Below, piece by piece: positions 42,059-51,483 of a stretch of DNA of 64,000 nt. Made by a program: the position numbers and the translations under genes. Position 1 is the stretch's first letter. Each line of letters starts with the position of its first letter. The stretch covers positions 926,001-990,000 of the forward strand of contig NZ_SKCI01000002.1 of NCBI RefSeq assembly GCF_005434965.1. The letters run 5' to 3'. The notes under the pieces are model-generated. The model was given only the letters and a program-made list of their open reading frames with translations. It searched no databases and had not been told where the DNA came from. Source of the stretch: Marimonas lutisalis. Lineage in GTDB: Bacteria > Pseudomonadota > Alphaproteobacteria > Rhodobacterales > Rhodobacteraceae.

Positions 42059-43066
42059 TTACATGTCGCCGGCGGCCTGAAGCGGGCCGGTGTTGACGGC
42101 GTTCTCATAGGTGTCGAGTGCGGCGTCGATCGAGCCGGCCTCGACGAAGACATCGGCCACGCCCTTCATGAAGGTCTGGGCGTTGCCGCCGAGCCAAGCA
42201 CCGCTGAGCTGTTCCTCGACGGTGGGGAACTTGAAGGTCGAGATGGTGTCCATCGTCGCCTGTTCGTCCATGCCCGCGTCCTTGGCGATCAGCGGCAGCA
42301 TCTCGGCGTGGTTGGCCGGGTCGGCCCACATCGCGTTGGCATCCGCGGTGACCTTGAGGAACTTGGCCACCAGATCGCCGTTCTCGGCAACCCAGTCGGC
42401 CGGGCCCGAGGTGACGTCGAACACGAGGATGCCGAGCTCGGTCTTCTCATCCCCGGTCAGCAGCACGTTGCCATGTTCCTTGGCGCGGCGCAGCGAGCCG
42501 CCCCAGCCGCAGAACATGTCGACCGCGCCCTGCGCAATGGCCGCAGCGCCATCGGGCGGGTCCATGTCGACCACGTCCATCGAGGCGACATCAACGCCGA
42601 AATGGCTCATCTGCTTGAGGAAGCCGTAGTGGGCCGCGGTGCCGAGCGGCACGGCGACCTTCTTGCCGGCCAGTTCGCCGGCGTTGGTCTTGTCGATTTC
42701 AAGCTCGGAGCGCACGACGCAGTTGTCGTTGTCGGCGTAGGACACGGCCACGTCGAGGATCTGCAGGTCCTGGCCGGCCGAGGTGGCGACCACGAAGGGC
42801 GGCACGCCCTGGCTGACCGAAAGCTGCACGTCGCCCGAGGCCATCGCGGCCGACATCTTCACGCCGGATTCGAAGCTGACCCAGTTGATCTTGACGCCCA
42901 TGACCTCATCATAGGTGCCTTTCTGCTTGGCGTATTCGAAAGGCATCGGCCATTCGAGGAAGTAGGCCACGGTGATCTCGTCCTGCGCCACGGCCGACGA
43001 GGCCGTCAGTGCGGCGACGCTGGTTGCGGTTGCGGCCAACAGCCCCTTGAGTGTGGTTTTCTTCAT
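42059..43066 (-). CDS. ABC transporter substrate-binding protein, TauA-like
   Basis: The 335-residue protein starts with a Sec signal (MKKTTLKGLLAATATSVAAL, cleavage near AVAQ) and then ITVAYFLEWPMPFEYAKQKG, the NMT1/TauA-type fold of nitrate, taurine and thiamine-precursor receptors. It is first gene of the three-gene transporter operon; AGGGAGAA precedes ATG 43066. An upstream in-frame start was rejected for lack of signal. It is divergent from the cuyA-like gene, sharing a 369-base gap. The substrate could be cysteate, DHPS or taurine-like; this is inferred from context. Confidence 0.88.
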   Translation of the reverse strand: MKKTTLKGLLAATATSVAALTASSAVAQDEITVAYFLEWPMPFEYAKQKGTYDEVMGVKINWVSFESGVKMSAAMASGDVQLSVSQGVPPFVVATSAGQDLQILDVAVSYADNDNCVVRSELEIDKTNAGELAGKKVAVPLGTAAHYGFLKQMSHFGVDVASMDVVDMDPPDGAAAIAQGAVDMFCGWGGSLRRAKEHGNVLLTGDEKTELGILVFDVTSGPADWVAENGDLVAKFLKVTADANAMWADPANHAEMLPLIAKDAGMDEQATMDTISTFKFPTVEEQLSGAWLGGNAQTFMKGVADVFVEAGSIDAALDTYENAVNTGPLQAAGDM

Positions 43067-43435
43067 TTCGTTCTCCCTGTTTGTGATTGTTACTGAGGGG
43101 TCTTGAGTGCCCAAAAGGAGTCATGCCCTGTTGACGTCACCCTTGATAGGTCCAGCCCGCCCCCCGAAATAAGGCCAGTTTTCCTTCGCATCCCCGGTCA
43201 TAGACATGCGATTGATTCGAGCCTGCAACAGCCGGGTCGAAAAATCAAACGCACGAGCGTGAAAGCCCCTCACTTTCAGGTTTCCGAAACGCCTGCTTCG
43301 GCTTTTCCGCAGGGGACGCAGATATTTAGCCCAATAAATGGGATTCGGGTGATAGGTTTTGACAATTCGGGCAGCCGGCGACAGGGTTCCGCGGAATCGT
43401 TCCTGAAATCTTGATCTGAACCGAGGATTGCCAAG
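43067..43435. other. 369-base divergent control region
   Basis: The gap lies between the starts of the ABC binding-protein gene and the cuyA-like gene. It contains no ORF of note. A TTGACA at about 43359 could be a -35 element for the rightward genes, without a convincing -10. TGAAAG (43260-43265) and CTTTCA (43273-43278) form a short inverted repeat. No regulator gene is adjacent, so the controlling protein is encoded elsewhere. Confidence 0.45.
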
Positions 43436-44449
43436 ATGCATCTTGCCCGTTTCCCCCGTCTCCACCTTGCCCACCTTCCAACTCCGCTGGAGCCGATGAA
43501 ACGGCTGTCGAAGGAACTGGGCGTCGAAATCTGGATCAAGCGCGACGACTGCACCGGCATGAGCACCGGCGGCAACAAGACCCGCAAGTTGGAATTCCTG
43601 ATGGCCGAGGCCGAGGCTCAGGGCGCCGACATGGTGATGACTCAGGGCGCCACGCAGACAAACCACGGGCGCCAGACCGCGGCCTTTGCGGCCAAGCTGG
43701 GCATGGACTGCCACATCCTGCTGGAAGATCGCACCGGCTATAACAATCCCAACTACAACAACAACGGCAACGTCCTGCTGGATCACCTGCACGGCGCCAC
43801 GACCGAGAAATTCGCTGGCGGCACGGACATGGTGGCCGAGATGGAGCGCGCCGCGGAAAAGAAACGCGCCGAGGGGCGCAACGTTTATGTCATTCCGGGT
43901 GGCGGATCGAACCCCACGGGTGCGCTGGGGTATGTCAACTGCGCGTTCGAGCTGCTGAACCAAGCCAATGAGCGCTCGCTGAAGATCGACCGGGTGGTGC
44001 ATGCGACCGGCTCGTCGGGCACGCAGGCGGGCCTGGTGACGGGGATGTGCGCGATGAACGCGCAGGTGCCCGTGCTGGGCATCGGCACCCGTGCCCCGCA
44101 GGAAAAGCAGGAGCAGATGGTATACGACCTGGCCTGCAAGACGGCCGAGAAGCTGGGCTGTGCTGGCGTGGTCAAGCGCGAGGACGTGATGGCCAACACC
44201 GATTACGTGGGCGAAGGATATGGCCTGCCGACCGAGAAGGGCATCGAGGCGATCCAGATGTTCGCCGAGCTAGAAGGTATCCTGCTGGACCCGGTCTATT
44301 CGGCCAAGGGGGCCTCGGGGCTGATCGACCTGGCGCGCAAGGGCGAGTTCAAGGACGAGCGGATCGTGTTCCTGCACACCGGTGGCGCGGTGGGTCTGTT
44401 TGGCTATGATTTCGCCTTCGATCACGAGAGCCGCTGGGTCAGCGCCTGA
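43436..44449 (+). CDS. cuyA: L-cysteate sulfo-lyase (CuyA) of the D-cysteine desulfhydrase family
   Basis: The 337-residue fold-type II PLP enzyme starts [20 protein letters not shown], as I recall for Ruegeria pomeroyi CuyA, which converts L-cysteate to pyruvate, ammonia and sulfite. It is the same family as D-cysteine desulfhydrase and is often annotated so. The PLP lysine is in [11 protein letters not shown] (Lys48). The motif normally reading QSNHARQ is QTNHGRQ here, so the Ser that contacts substrate in this family is Thr75. [27 protein letters not shown] and [11 protein letters not shown] are conserved. The HpsN-like gene follows after 16 bases and a TauT-type transporter is divergent, which favours sulfonate over D-cysteine metabolism. 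Confidence 0.78.
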   Translation: MHLARFPRLHLAHLPTPLEPMKRLSKELGVEIWIKRDDCTGMSTGGNKTRKLEFLMAEAEAQGADMVMTQGATQTNHGRQTAAFAAKLGMDCHILLEDRTGYNNPNYNNNGNVLLDHLHGATTEKFAGGTDMVAEMERAAEKKRAEGRNVYVIPGGGSNPTGALGYVNCAFELLNQANERSLKIDRVVHATGSSGTQAGLVTGMCAMNAQVPVLGIGTRAPQEKQEQMVYDLACKTAEKLGCAGVVKREDVMANTDYVGEGYGLPTEKGIEAIQMFAELEGILLDPVYSAKGASGLIDLARKGEFKDERIVFLHTGGAVGLFGYDFAFDHESRWVSA

Positions 44450-44465
44450 AACCGGAGTCTGAGCC

Positions 44466-45776
44466 ATGGCCGTCACCTATCTGAAACGGGCCGAGCCGCG
44501 CCCGGTTGAGGAAAGCGCCGATCTGCGCGACAGCGTGGCGATCATGCTGGCGCGGATCGAGGCCGAGGGCGAGGAGGCCGCGCTGGCTTATGCCCGGCAG
44601 TTCGACCGCTGGGAGGGCGAGATCGTGCTGTCGGCCGAGGCGCGTGCCGCGGCAGCAGCGCGGGTGCCGCAAGACCTGAAGGATGCGATCGGCGTGGCGC
44701 ATGGCAACATCCGCCGCTTTGCCGAGGCGCAGAAGGCGACGTTGCAGGAGTTCGAGGTCGAGCTGATGCCGGGCCACTGGGCCGGGCAGAAGCAGATCCC
44801 GGTGTCGAGCGCGGGTTGTTACGTGCCCGGCGGGCGTTATGCCCACGTGGCCAGCGCGCTGATGACGGTGACCACGGCGCGGGTGGCCGGCGTGGGGCAT
44901 GTGACCGCTGCATCGCCGCCGCGGCCGGGCCATGGGATTCCCGATGCGATCGTTTATGCGATGGACCTGGCGGGCGCCGACATGATCCTGAACCTGGGCG
45001 GCGTGCAGGCGATCGCGGCGATGGCCAATGGCCTCTTTGGCGCGCGGCCGGCGGATATCCTGGTGGGGCCGGGCAACAGTTTCGTGGCCGAGGCCAAGCG
45101 CCAACTGTTCGGTCGGGTCGGTATCGACATGGTGGCGGGGCCGACCGATTCGCTGATCATCGCGGATGAGAGCGCCGACGCGGAGCTGGTGGCCTGGGAC
45201 CTGGTGGGCCAGGCCGAGCATGGCGCGGACAGCCCGGTCTGGCTGGTGACGGACAGCCGTGCGCTGGCCGAGCAGGTGATGGCGCGGGTGCCGCAGCTGA
45301 TCGAGACGCTGCCGCAGGTGAATGCAGATGCCGCGCGGGTGTCCTGGGCCGAACGGGCCGAGGTGGTGCTGTGCGCAAGCCGTGAGGAAATGGCCCGGGT
45401 GGCCGACGAATACGGGCCCGAGCATCTGCATGTGCAGGCGCGCGACCTGGACTGGTGGCTGGGGCGGTTGTCCTCCTATGGCTCGCTTTTCCTGGGCGAG
45501 CACACGACCGTGGCCTTTGGTGACAAGGCATCGGGGCCGAACCACGTTCTGCCGACCAGCGGCGCGGCGCGCTATACCGGGGGGCTGTCGGTGCACAAGT
45601 TCACCAAGACGGTGACCTGGCAGCGCACCGAAGCGCAGGCGATGCCGGTGCTGGCGCGGGCCACGGCGACGATCAGCCGGCTGGAGGGCATGGTAGGGCA
45701 TGCGCGCTCGGCCGAGGTGCGGCTGGAGCGGATGCACGGCGACACGCCGGCCCTGCGGCGCGCCGCGGACGGCTGA
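44466..45776 (+). CDS. Histidinol dehydrogenase-like protein, probable sulfopropanediol dehydrogenase (HpsN-like)
   Basis: The 436-residue protein is of the histidinol dehydrogenase family but is not in a histidine operon. Zinc ligands are retained: GQAEHGADS (Gln, His; near 248), the Asp in FGDKASGPNHVLPT (near 352) and the C-terminal His in EGMVGHARS (near 410). The acid-base pair appears in EYGPEHLHVQ (near 317). In Ruegeria, HpsN of this family oxidises (R)-2,3-dihydroxypropane-1-sulfonate to sulfolactate with NAD+. The adjacent cuyA-like gene and sulfonate-type transporter support HpsN over HisD. ATG 44466 has GGAG upstream. The specificity is inference from context. Confidence 0.65.
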   Translation: MAVTYLKRAEPRPVEESADLRDSVAIMLARIEAEGEEAALAYARQFDRWEGEIVLSAEARAAAAARVPQDLKDAIGVAHGNIRRFAEAQKATLQEFEVELMPGHWAGQKQIPVSSAGCYVPGGRYAHVASALMTVTTARVAGVGHVTAASPPRPGHGIPDAIVYAMDLAGADMILNLGGVQAIAAMANGLFGARPADILVGPGNSFVAEAKRQLFGRVGIDMVAGPTDSLIIADESADAELVAWDLVGQAEHGADSPVWLVTDSRALAEQVMARVPQLIETLPQVNADAARVSWAERAEVVLCASREEMARVADEYGPEHLHVQARDLDWWLGRLSSYGSLFLGEHTTVAFGDKASGPNHVLPTSGAARYTGGLSVHKFTKTVTWQRTEAQAMPVLARATATISRLEGMVGHARSAEVRLERMHGDTPALRRAADG

Positions 45777-45840
45777 GTTTGGCGTTTTGAATTCTGCCGG
45801 TGGGCTGTAGGCTGACGCCGCAACCGGCGAAGGCAGAGCG

Positions 45841-47667
45841 ATGAGCGAGACCGAAAAGAGCCAGGGCATGGTGCGGATTGCCAGCGCATCGGCGGCATGG
45901 GGCGACACCATTCACGCAGTGCGCCAGCTGATGGCGGTCGAGGGGTTGGATTACCTGGTTGGCGATTACCTGGCCGAGGTGACGATGGCGATCCTGGCGC
46001 GCAAGAAGGCCGCGTCGGAGGCTGGCGGGTATATCCCTGACTGGCTGGCCTCGGTCAAACCGGTGCTGGGCGAGATCCGCGCGCGCGGCGTGAAGCTGAT
46101 TACCAACAGCGGCGGCATGAACCCGCTGGCGGCACGCGAGGCGTTCGAGGCGATGGCCGAGGCGCAGGGGCTCGAGTTCAAGGTGGCGGTGGTGACGGGC
46201 GACGACCTCTTGCCGCGCGAGGGCGAGATCCGGGCGGAAGGCCAGCACGAGATGTTCACCGGGGCGGAGATGCCGGCGCGGTTTGCCAGCATCAACGCCT
46301 ATCTGGGCGCGGCGGGCATTGCCCGGGCGCTGGACGCGGGCGCCGATGTGGTGATCACCGGGCGCGTGGTGGACAGCGCGCTGGTGCTGGGGCCGCTGAT
46401 GCACGAATTCGGCTGGAGCGCGGACGACTGGGACAAGCTGGCCCAGGGGAGCCTGGCGGGCCACGTGATCGAATGCGGGGCGCAGGCGACGGGGGGATTG
46501 TTCACCGACTGGCAGGAGGTTGCCGAAGGCTGGGCCGACATGGGCTATCCGGTGATCGACTGCGCCGCTGATGGCAGTTTCGAGGTGACGAAACCGCCCG
46601 CTACCGGGGGGCTGGTGACTCCGGCCACAGTGGGTGAGCAGATCGTCTATGAGATCGGCGATCCGGGGGCCTACCTGCTGCCCGACGTGACCTGCGATTT
46701 TCGCGAGGTGCAGCTGGAACAGGTGGGGCCCGACCGGGTGCGGGTGAGCGGCGCGCGGGGCCGGGCGCCGGGCCCGGACTACAAGCTGTGCGGCACGTGG
46801 ATGGACGGCTATCGCCTGATCACGACTTATATGATTGCCGGGGGGGATGCGGCGGCGCGGGGCCGGCGGATGGCCGAGGCGCTGATCGAGCGCACCGCGC
46901 GGCTGATCGCCGAGCAGGGGTTGGCGCCCTATCGCGAAACCCTGGTCGAGGTGATCGGGGCGGGTGATTGCTACGGGCCCGCGCATGTGGACCCGAAAGC
47001 ACGCGAGGCGGTGGTCAAGATCGGGCTGCGCCATGACGACAAGCGCGCGCTTGAGATTTTCGCGCGCGAGTTCGCCATGCCGGGCGTGTCGATGGCGCAG
47101 GGGCTGACCGGTGTTTTCAGCGGCCGTCCGGCCCCGGCGCCGGTGGTGCGGGTGTTTTCGCTGCTTTGGCCCAAGGCGCGCACGCCAGTGCAGGTGGATG
47201 TTGAGGGGCAGGGTTTTGCCATCGACGTGCCAGACCTTGCCCCGGCGCGACCGCCCGCGCCATTGCCGCCGTTGAATGAAGATCCCGCGGCCGAGGGCGA
47301 CCCGCAGGTGCCGCTGTGCGCGCTGGCCTGGGCGCGCAGCGGCGACAAGGGGACGGATGCCAATATCGGGGTGATCGCACGGCGGCCCGAATTCCTGCCG
47401 CGGATCGCGGCGGAAGTGACCGAGGCGCGCGTTGGGGCGTGGTTTGCGCACTACCTTGAGGGCAAGGTCACGCGCTTTGACTGGCCCGGGCTGAACGCGC
47501 TGAATTTCGTGCTGAGCGATTGCCTGAACGGCGGCGGCAGCGCATCGCTGCGCTATGATCCGCAGGCAAAGACCTTTGGCCAGATATTGCTGGACATGCC
47601 GGTGGCGGTGCCGCGTGAGTGGCTGGCCCCGGGCGGCGCACTGCATATCAAACCCGCGCGCGCCTAG
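45841..47667 (+). CDS. AtuA family (acyclic terpene utilisation) protein
   Basis: The 608-residue protein has an AtuA/DUF1446 N-terminal region (about 10-450: VRIASASAAWGDTIHAVRQL, GLDYLVGDYLAEVTMAILAR, NSGGMNPLAAREAFE) and a small C-terminal domain (about 490-600: LCALAWARSGDKGTDANIGV), the usual two-part architecture. AtuA is needed for geranyl-CoA use in Pseudomonas but its reaction is unclear; homologues in roseobacters occur away from atu genes, as here. It follows the HpsN-like gene by 64 bases, so it may be co-transcribed, though its role with sulfonates is not evident. Confidence 0.82.
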   Translation: MSETEKSQGMVRIASASAAWGDTIHAVRQLMAVEGLDYLVGDYLAEVTMAILARKKAASEAGGYIPDWLASVKPVLGEIRARGVKLITNSGGMNPLAAREAFEAMAEAQGLEFKVAVVTGDDLLPREGEIRAEGQHEMFTGAEMPARFASINAYLGAAGIARALDAGADVVITGRVVDSALVLGPLMHEFGWSADDWDKLAQGSLAGHVIECGAQATGGLFTDWQEVAEGWADMGYPVIDCAADGSFEVTKPPATGGLVTPATVGEQIVYEIGDPGAYLLPDVTCDFREVQLEQVGPDRVRVSGARGRAPGPDYKLCGTWMDGYRLITTYMIAGGDAAARGRRMAEALIERTARLIAEQGLAPYRETLVEVIGAGDCYGPAHVDPKAREAVVKIGLRHDDKRALEIFAREFAMPGVSMAQGLTGVFSGRPAPAPVVRVFSLLWPKARTPVQVDVEGQGFAIDVPDLAPARPPAPLPPLNEDPAAEGDPQVPLCALAWARSGDKGTDANIGVIARRPEFLPRIAAEVTEARVGAWFAHYLEGKVTRFDWPGLNALNFVLSDCLNGGGSASLRYDPQAKTFGQILLDMPVAVPREWLAPGGALHIKPARA

Positions 47668-48071
47668 CGCTTTTTCGGGCTGGGATCGGGGCAGGGGCTG
47701 CCCCAAAATGGCCCCAATTCAGTTCCGGGTCCGGCCATGCTGGCCACGTGGATTCGCCTGATTGTCATCCGAACCTGAAACAATTTGCGGGGATACGCGA
47801 CACTTGCCCGGAGGTCGCAACAAAAATCGCCATATGTCGGGCAAATTCATCAAAGAATTGCCACGGTTTCGCCACATCCGGTAGGATCACCGGTGGGGGC
47901 AGATGTCGATTCTTGGAGAACGACTCTGGAAAAGCTTGCTCGCCCGTGGTGTTTCCCGGGAACGGTTTCAGAGTGGCGCGTCCGTCTTGGTTTGGGGTTT
48001 AGTGAGTTTCGCGTCATCAAATTGTCCGACTGGCCTGGCCGGCGCGGACCCATCGGTTTGGGTGGGGTCTG
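47668..48071. other. 404-base gap before the polysaccharide genes
   Basis: No ORF with family features is present. TTGCCCG (47804-47810) and CGGGCAA (47838-47844) are perfect inverted arms whose starts are 34 bases apart, about three helical turns, a spacing typical of cooperative operators. The region between about 47750 and 47880 is A/T-richer than its flanks. This is the probable control region of the glycosyltransferase operon. Confidence 0.45.
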
Positions 48072-51000
48072 ATGTCGCAGGGCGGTTACCAATTCATTTT
48101 TAACGTTGAGGAAGCGCGCGGCGTGCGCGTCTTTTCCGACCCGACGCATCGCCGCAAGGGCCGGGTGCGCCGCCTGACGCTGGCGGTGTTCCTGGTTTCC
48201 GTCACCTGGACGATCCTGTTCCTGGGCGGCGCGGTTTCGCTGTCGCGCGTGGCCGACGAGATCGCGCTGTGGTGGAACATCCGGACGCTGGATGAAACCG
48301 CGCAATCGCATCATGGCCACGGGCACGATGATGAAATGCGTTCGAGCTTTATAGCGGCGGCACGTGCGGCGCCCGGGCAGGGCCCGGCCTGTGAAGCGGT
48401 ACGTGGAAGCGCACGCGATGATCGGGGACCGCTGTTCGGGCATGTGCCGACGGCGCTGGACTGGGCACCCCTGTCGCTGAACCAGAGCTGCGAGGTGCTG
48501 GACGTTGTCACGCCCGACTGGTTGACCCTGAAGGCGGGCGAGACGGGCGTTGCGGTGGAAGTGGCCGGGCATAGCGTGCGGGAGGCCGTTGAGACCTATC
48601 GCGCCAATGCCGATCGGGCGCCGGCGCTGATGCCGACGGTTCTGCTGGATGTGGAAGGCGATGCGGCGGCGTTTCTTGCCCGGCTGGTTGCGCCCGGTGC
48701 GGGCGAGGTGCTGGCCGGTGAGCTGGCGACGGCCACTGCCGGGCTGGATGCCGTGGGGGCCTGCCTGGATTTCCGCCAGCTGGATGCGGTGCAGCTGCGC
48801 GCGCTGGGACTGACCTTTGCGCAGGTGACGCAGGGCCTATCGGCGGCGGGGCTGCAATCGTGCATCGTGCTGTCGCCCGAGCAGGAGATCTGGGAAGACC
48901 GGGCTCTGATGGCGCGGTTTGACCGGGTGGTGCTGCGCGCCTTTCGCCAGCCCTGGGTGGGCAGCCCGCCGGGGCCGCTGGCCGAGGCGGCATGGCTGGA
49001 GGGTCTGGGGGGCCGGGCGCTGGCCGCGGTGGGGGCGGATCGCCTGACACTGGCGATCGGTAATTTCGCCGTGGACTGGCGCCCGCGCCAGCCGTTGCCC
49101 GAAGTGCAACCCTATGCCGAGGCGGTGAAGCGGGCCGCCGATGCCGGGGCCGAGTTGAGCTTCAGCCCTGAATCTTCGAACACCTTTACCACCTACCGTG
49201 ACCGCGAAACGGGTATTCACAAGGTCTGGATGCTGGATGCAGTCACCGCGCATAACCAGATCGCGGCGCTGCGGGCGTTGGGTGTGGAAAGCTTTGGCCT
49301 GTGGTCGCTGGGACGCGAAGACCCGGCCATCTGGCGCGTGCTGGCCGATGACGGGGCCGATATGGCGGCACTGACGGCGGACCTGTCGGACCTGCGGTTC
49401 CCGAACTATGTCGCCTATCGCGGTGAAGGCGCGTTCCTGCGGGTGGTGAGCCGGGCCGAGCCGGGCTGGCGCGAGGTGAATGCCGATCCCGAGACCGGGC
49501 GGATCACCGACATGCGCTATGTGCAGATGCCGCAGCCCTACGTTCTGGAGCGCTATGGCCGCCCCGAGCCCGGCAAGCTGGTGCTGACCTTCGATGACGG
49601 GCCGCACGCGGAATACACCCGCGATATCCTGGACGCGCTGAAGGAGACCGATACGAAGGCCGCGTTCTTCGTGGTGGGCGCGCGGGTGATGGAAGAGCCC
49701 GGGCTGCTGGAACGGATGATCGCCGAAGGGCACGAGGTGGGCTCGCACACCTTTTCGCATCCGCGGATGGACCAGGTGTCTTATGCCCGCACGGATCTGG
49801 AACACGGCATGATGAGCAAGCTGATCGCCGGTTACACGGGCCATTCCACGCGGCTCTACCGCGAGCCGTTCCTGCGCGCGGGCGGCCCGATCGAGGCGGC
49901 GCGGGTGCGCTCGCTGGCGACGGTGCAGGCGAATGGCGGGATCATCGCCGGCATGGAGATCGTGCCCAAGGACTGGGAGGGGATGAGCGCCGACGAGATC
50001 ACAGCCTATGTGGTGGACGAGGTGAACAAGGGCACGGGCAACGTGATCCTGCTGCATGACGGTGGCAAGGACCGCAGCGCCACGGTGGCCGCGGTGCCGC
50101 GCATCGTGCAGGTGCTGAGCGCGCAGGGCTATGAATTCACCACGCTAGCCGACCTGCTGGGCATGGAGCGCGCCGCGCTGATGCCCGAGGCGCAGGGCCA
50201 GTGGATGCTGTTCGACCGGATTTCCTTTGGCTTCATCTCGGTTGCCTGGGGCAGCATCGAGACGATTTTCTGGGTGGTGCTGGTGATCGGGGTGATCCGG
50301 ATGCTGATGATCCTGACCCTGGCCCATATCCGCCGCCGCCAGCGCCCGATCGAGGCCGGCGCCGAGCCCAAGGTGACCGTCGTGATCCCCGCGCATAACG
50401 AGGAAAAGGTCGTGTCGCACTGCATCAACAGCGTGCTGGCCAGCCATTATGGCAATTTCGACGTGGTGGTGATCGACGATGGATCGCAGGACGAGACGTT
50501 CAACGAGCTTCTGCGCTATCGCAACAATCCGAAGGTGCATATCTTTGCCCAGCTTAACCAGGGTAAGTGGAGCGCGCTGAACGCGGCGGTGGCCCATAGC
50601 GATGCCGAGATCATGGTGTGCATCGACGCCGATACCGAGATCGACCCGGCGGCCATCGGCCACCTGGCGCGCCAGTTCCAGAACCCGAAGGTGGGCGCGG
50701 TGGCCGGCAAGATCACCGTGGGCAACCGGCGCAACCTGCTGACCCGGCTGCAGGCGCTGGAATATGTCACCGCGCAGAATTTCGACCGCCGCGCCTATGA
50801 CCTGATCAACGGCATGCTGGTCGTGCCCGGCGCCATCGGCGCCTGGCGCACCGAGGCGGTGCGCGCGGCCGGGCGGTTCTGCAATGACACGATGACGGAA
50901 GACGCCGACCTGACCATCGCAGTGAACCGGGCGGGCTATCGCGTCACCTACGAGGAAAAGGCGGTGGCCTATACCGAGGCGCCCGAGACGGTGCGGCAGT

Positions 51001-51482
51001 TGCTGGGCCAGCGGCTGCGCTGGTCGCTGGGGATGTTCCAGTGCGCGTGGAAGCACAAGAGCGCGATCCGCGAGGGCCGCTCGGTCGGGTTGGTGTCGAT
51101 CCCGGACATGGTGATCTTCGGCTACCTGTTCCCGCTGCTGGCGCCGATTGCCGATATTTTCGTGATGGTGCTGCTTTACAACTGGCTGTCGGGCAGCTGG
51201 AGCGGCGAGGTTGGCTCGGCGGTGGCGGACACACCCACGCACCTGATCTGGGCCTACATGATCCTGCCGCTGCTGGACCTTGCGGTCGGGGCTTATGCGC
51301 TGAAAACCGATGAGCGCGAGAGCCTGAAACTGCTGTGGCTGTTCCCGTTCCAGCGCTTTTTCTACCGGCAGCTTCTTTATTTCTCGGTCTACCGGTCGAT
51401 CCTGCGGGCGCTGAGCGGGAGCCTGGCGGGGTGGGGCCGGATGCGGCGCACCGGGCACCAGTATGTCGAGCGGACGGCGTGA
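48072..51482 (+). CDS. Three-module polysaccharide enzyme: GH-like, polysaccharide deacetylase and GT2 glycosyltransferase
   Basis: The 1136-residue inner-membrane protein begins with a cytoplasmic basic segment and TM1 (about 34-58). A periplasmic GH18-like barrel covers about 110-480 (AAGLQSCIVLSPEQ, HKVWMLDAVTAHNQIAALRA). A NodB deacetylase lies at about 500-690, with LVLTFDDGPHAEYT (Asp-Asp) and SHTFSHPRM (His-His). TM2-3 follow (about 715-750). A processive GT2 domain covers about 765-1000, with VVIPAHNEE, CIDADTEID, TEDADL and the QRLRW signature, then C-terminal TMs. The design suggests synthesis and modification of an amino-sugar polysaccharide by one polypeptide. The DUF3131 gene follows almost without gap. 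Confidence 0.87.
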   Translation: MSQGGYQFIFNVEEARGVRVFSDPTHRRKGRVRRLTLAVFLVSVTWTILFLGGAVSLSRVADEIALWWNIRTLDETAQSHHGHGHDDEMRSSFIAAARAAPGQGPACEAVRGSARDDRGPLFGHVPTALDWAPLSLNQSCEVLDVVTPDWLTLKAGETGVAVEVAGHSVREAVETYRANADRAPALMPTVLLDVEGDAAAFLARLVAPGAGEVLAGELATATAGLDAVGACLDFRQLDAVQLRALGLTFAQVTQGLSAAGLQSCIVLSPEQEIWEDRALMARFDRVVLRAFRQPWVGSPPGPLAEAAWLEGLGGRALAAVGADRLTLAIGNFAVDWRPRQPLPEVQPYAEAVKRAADAGAELSFSPESSNTFTTYRDRETGIHKVWMLDAVTAHNQIAALRALGVESFGLWSLGREDPAIWRVLADDGADMAALTADLSDLRFPNYVAYRGEGAFLRVVSRAEPGWREVNADPETGRITDMRYVQMPQPYVLERYGRPEPGKLVLTFDDGPHAEYTRDILDALKETDTKAAFFVVGARVMEEPGLLERMIAEGHEVGSHTFSHPRMDQVSYARTDLEHGMMSKLIAGYTGHSTRLYREPFLRAGGPIEAARVRSLATVQANGGIIAGMEIVPKDWEGMSADEITAYVVDEVNKGTGNVILLHDGGKDRSATVAAVPRIVQVLSAQGYEFTTLADLLGMERAALMPEAQGQWMLFDRISFGFISVAWGSIETIFWVVLVIGVIRMLMILTLAHIRRRQRPIEAGAEPKVTVVIPAHNEEKVVSHCINSVLASHYGNFDVVVIDDGSQDETFNELLRYRNNPKVHIFAQLNQGKWSALNAAVAHSDAEIMVCIDADTEIDPAAIGHLARQFQNPKVGAVAGKITVGNRRNLLTRLQALEYVTAQNFDRRAYDLINGMLVVPGAIGAWRTEAVRAAGRFCNDTMTEDADLTIAVNRAGYRVTYEEKAVAYTEAPETVRQLLGQRLRWSLGMFQCAWKHKSAIREGRSVGLVSIPDMVIFGYLFPLLAPIADIFVMVLLYNWLSGSWSGEVGSAVADTPTHLIWAYMILPLLDLAVGAYALKTDERESLKLLWLFPFQRFFYRQLLYFSVYRSILRALSGSLAGWGRMRRTGHQYVERTA

Positions 51483-51483
51483 C

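Noticed and set aside
41207-43096. 629-codon open frame on the + strand over the ABC genes
   Set aside because: It is antisense to clear ATPase and binding-protein genes with ribosome sites and motifs, and has no start signal or family resemblance.
44466-45776. Histidine biosynthesis gene hisD
   Set aside because: Zinc and acid-base residues agree with HisD, but the gene lies beside cuyA-like and sulfonate-type transport genes, not his genes; HpsN-like is the better reading.
45673-47706. 677-codon open frame on the - strand over the AtuA gene
   Set aside because: The + strand AtuA protein has recognisable conserved blocks; the antisense translation is rich in Arg, His and Pro only.
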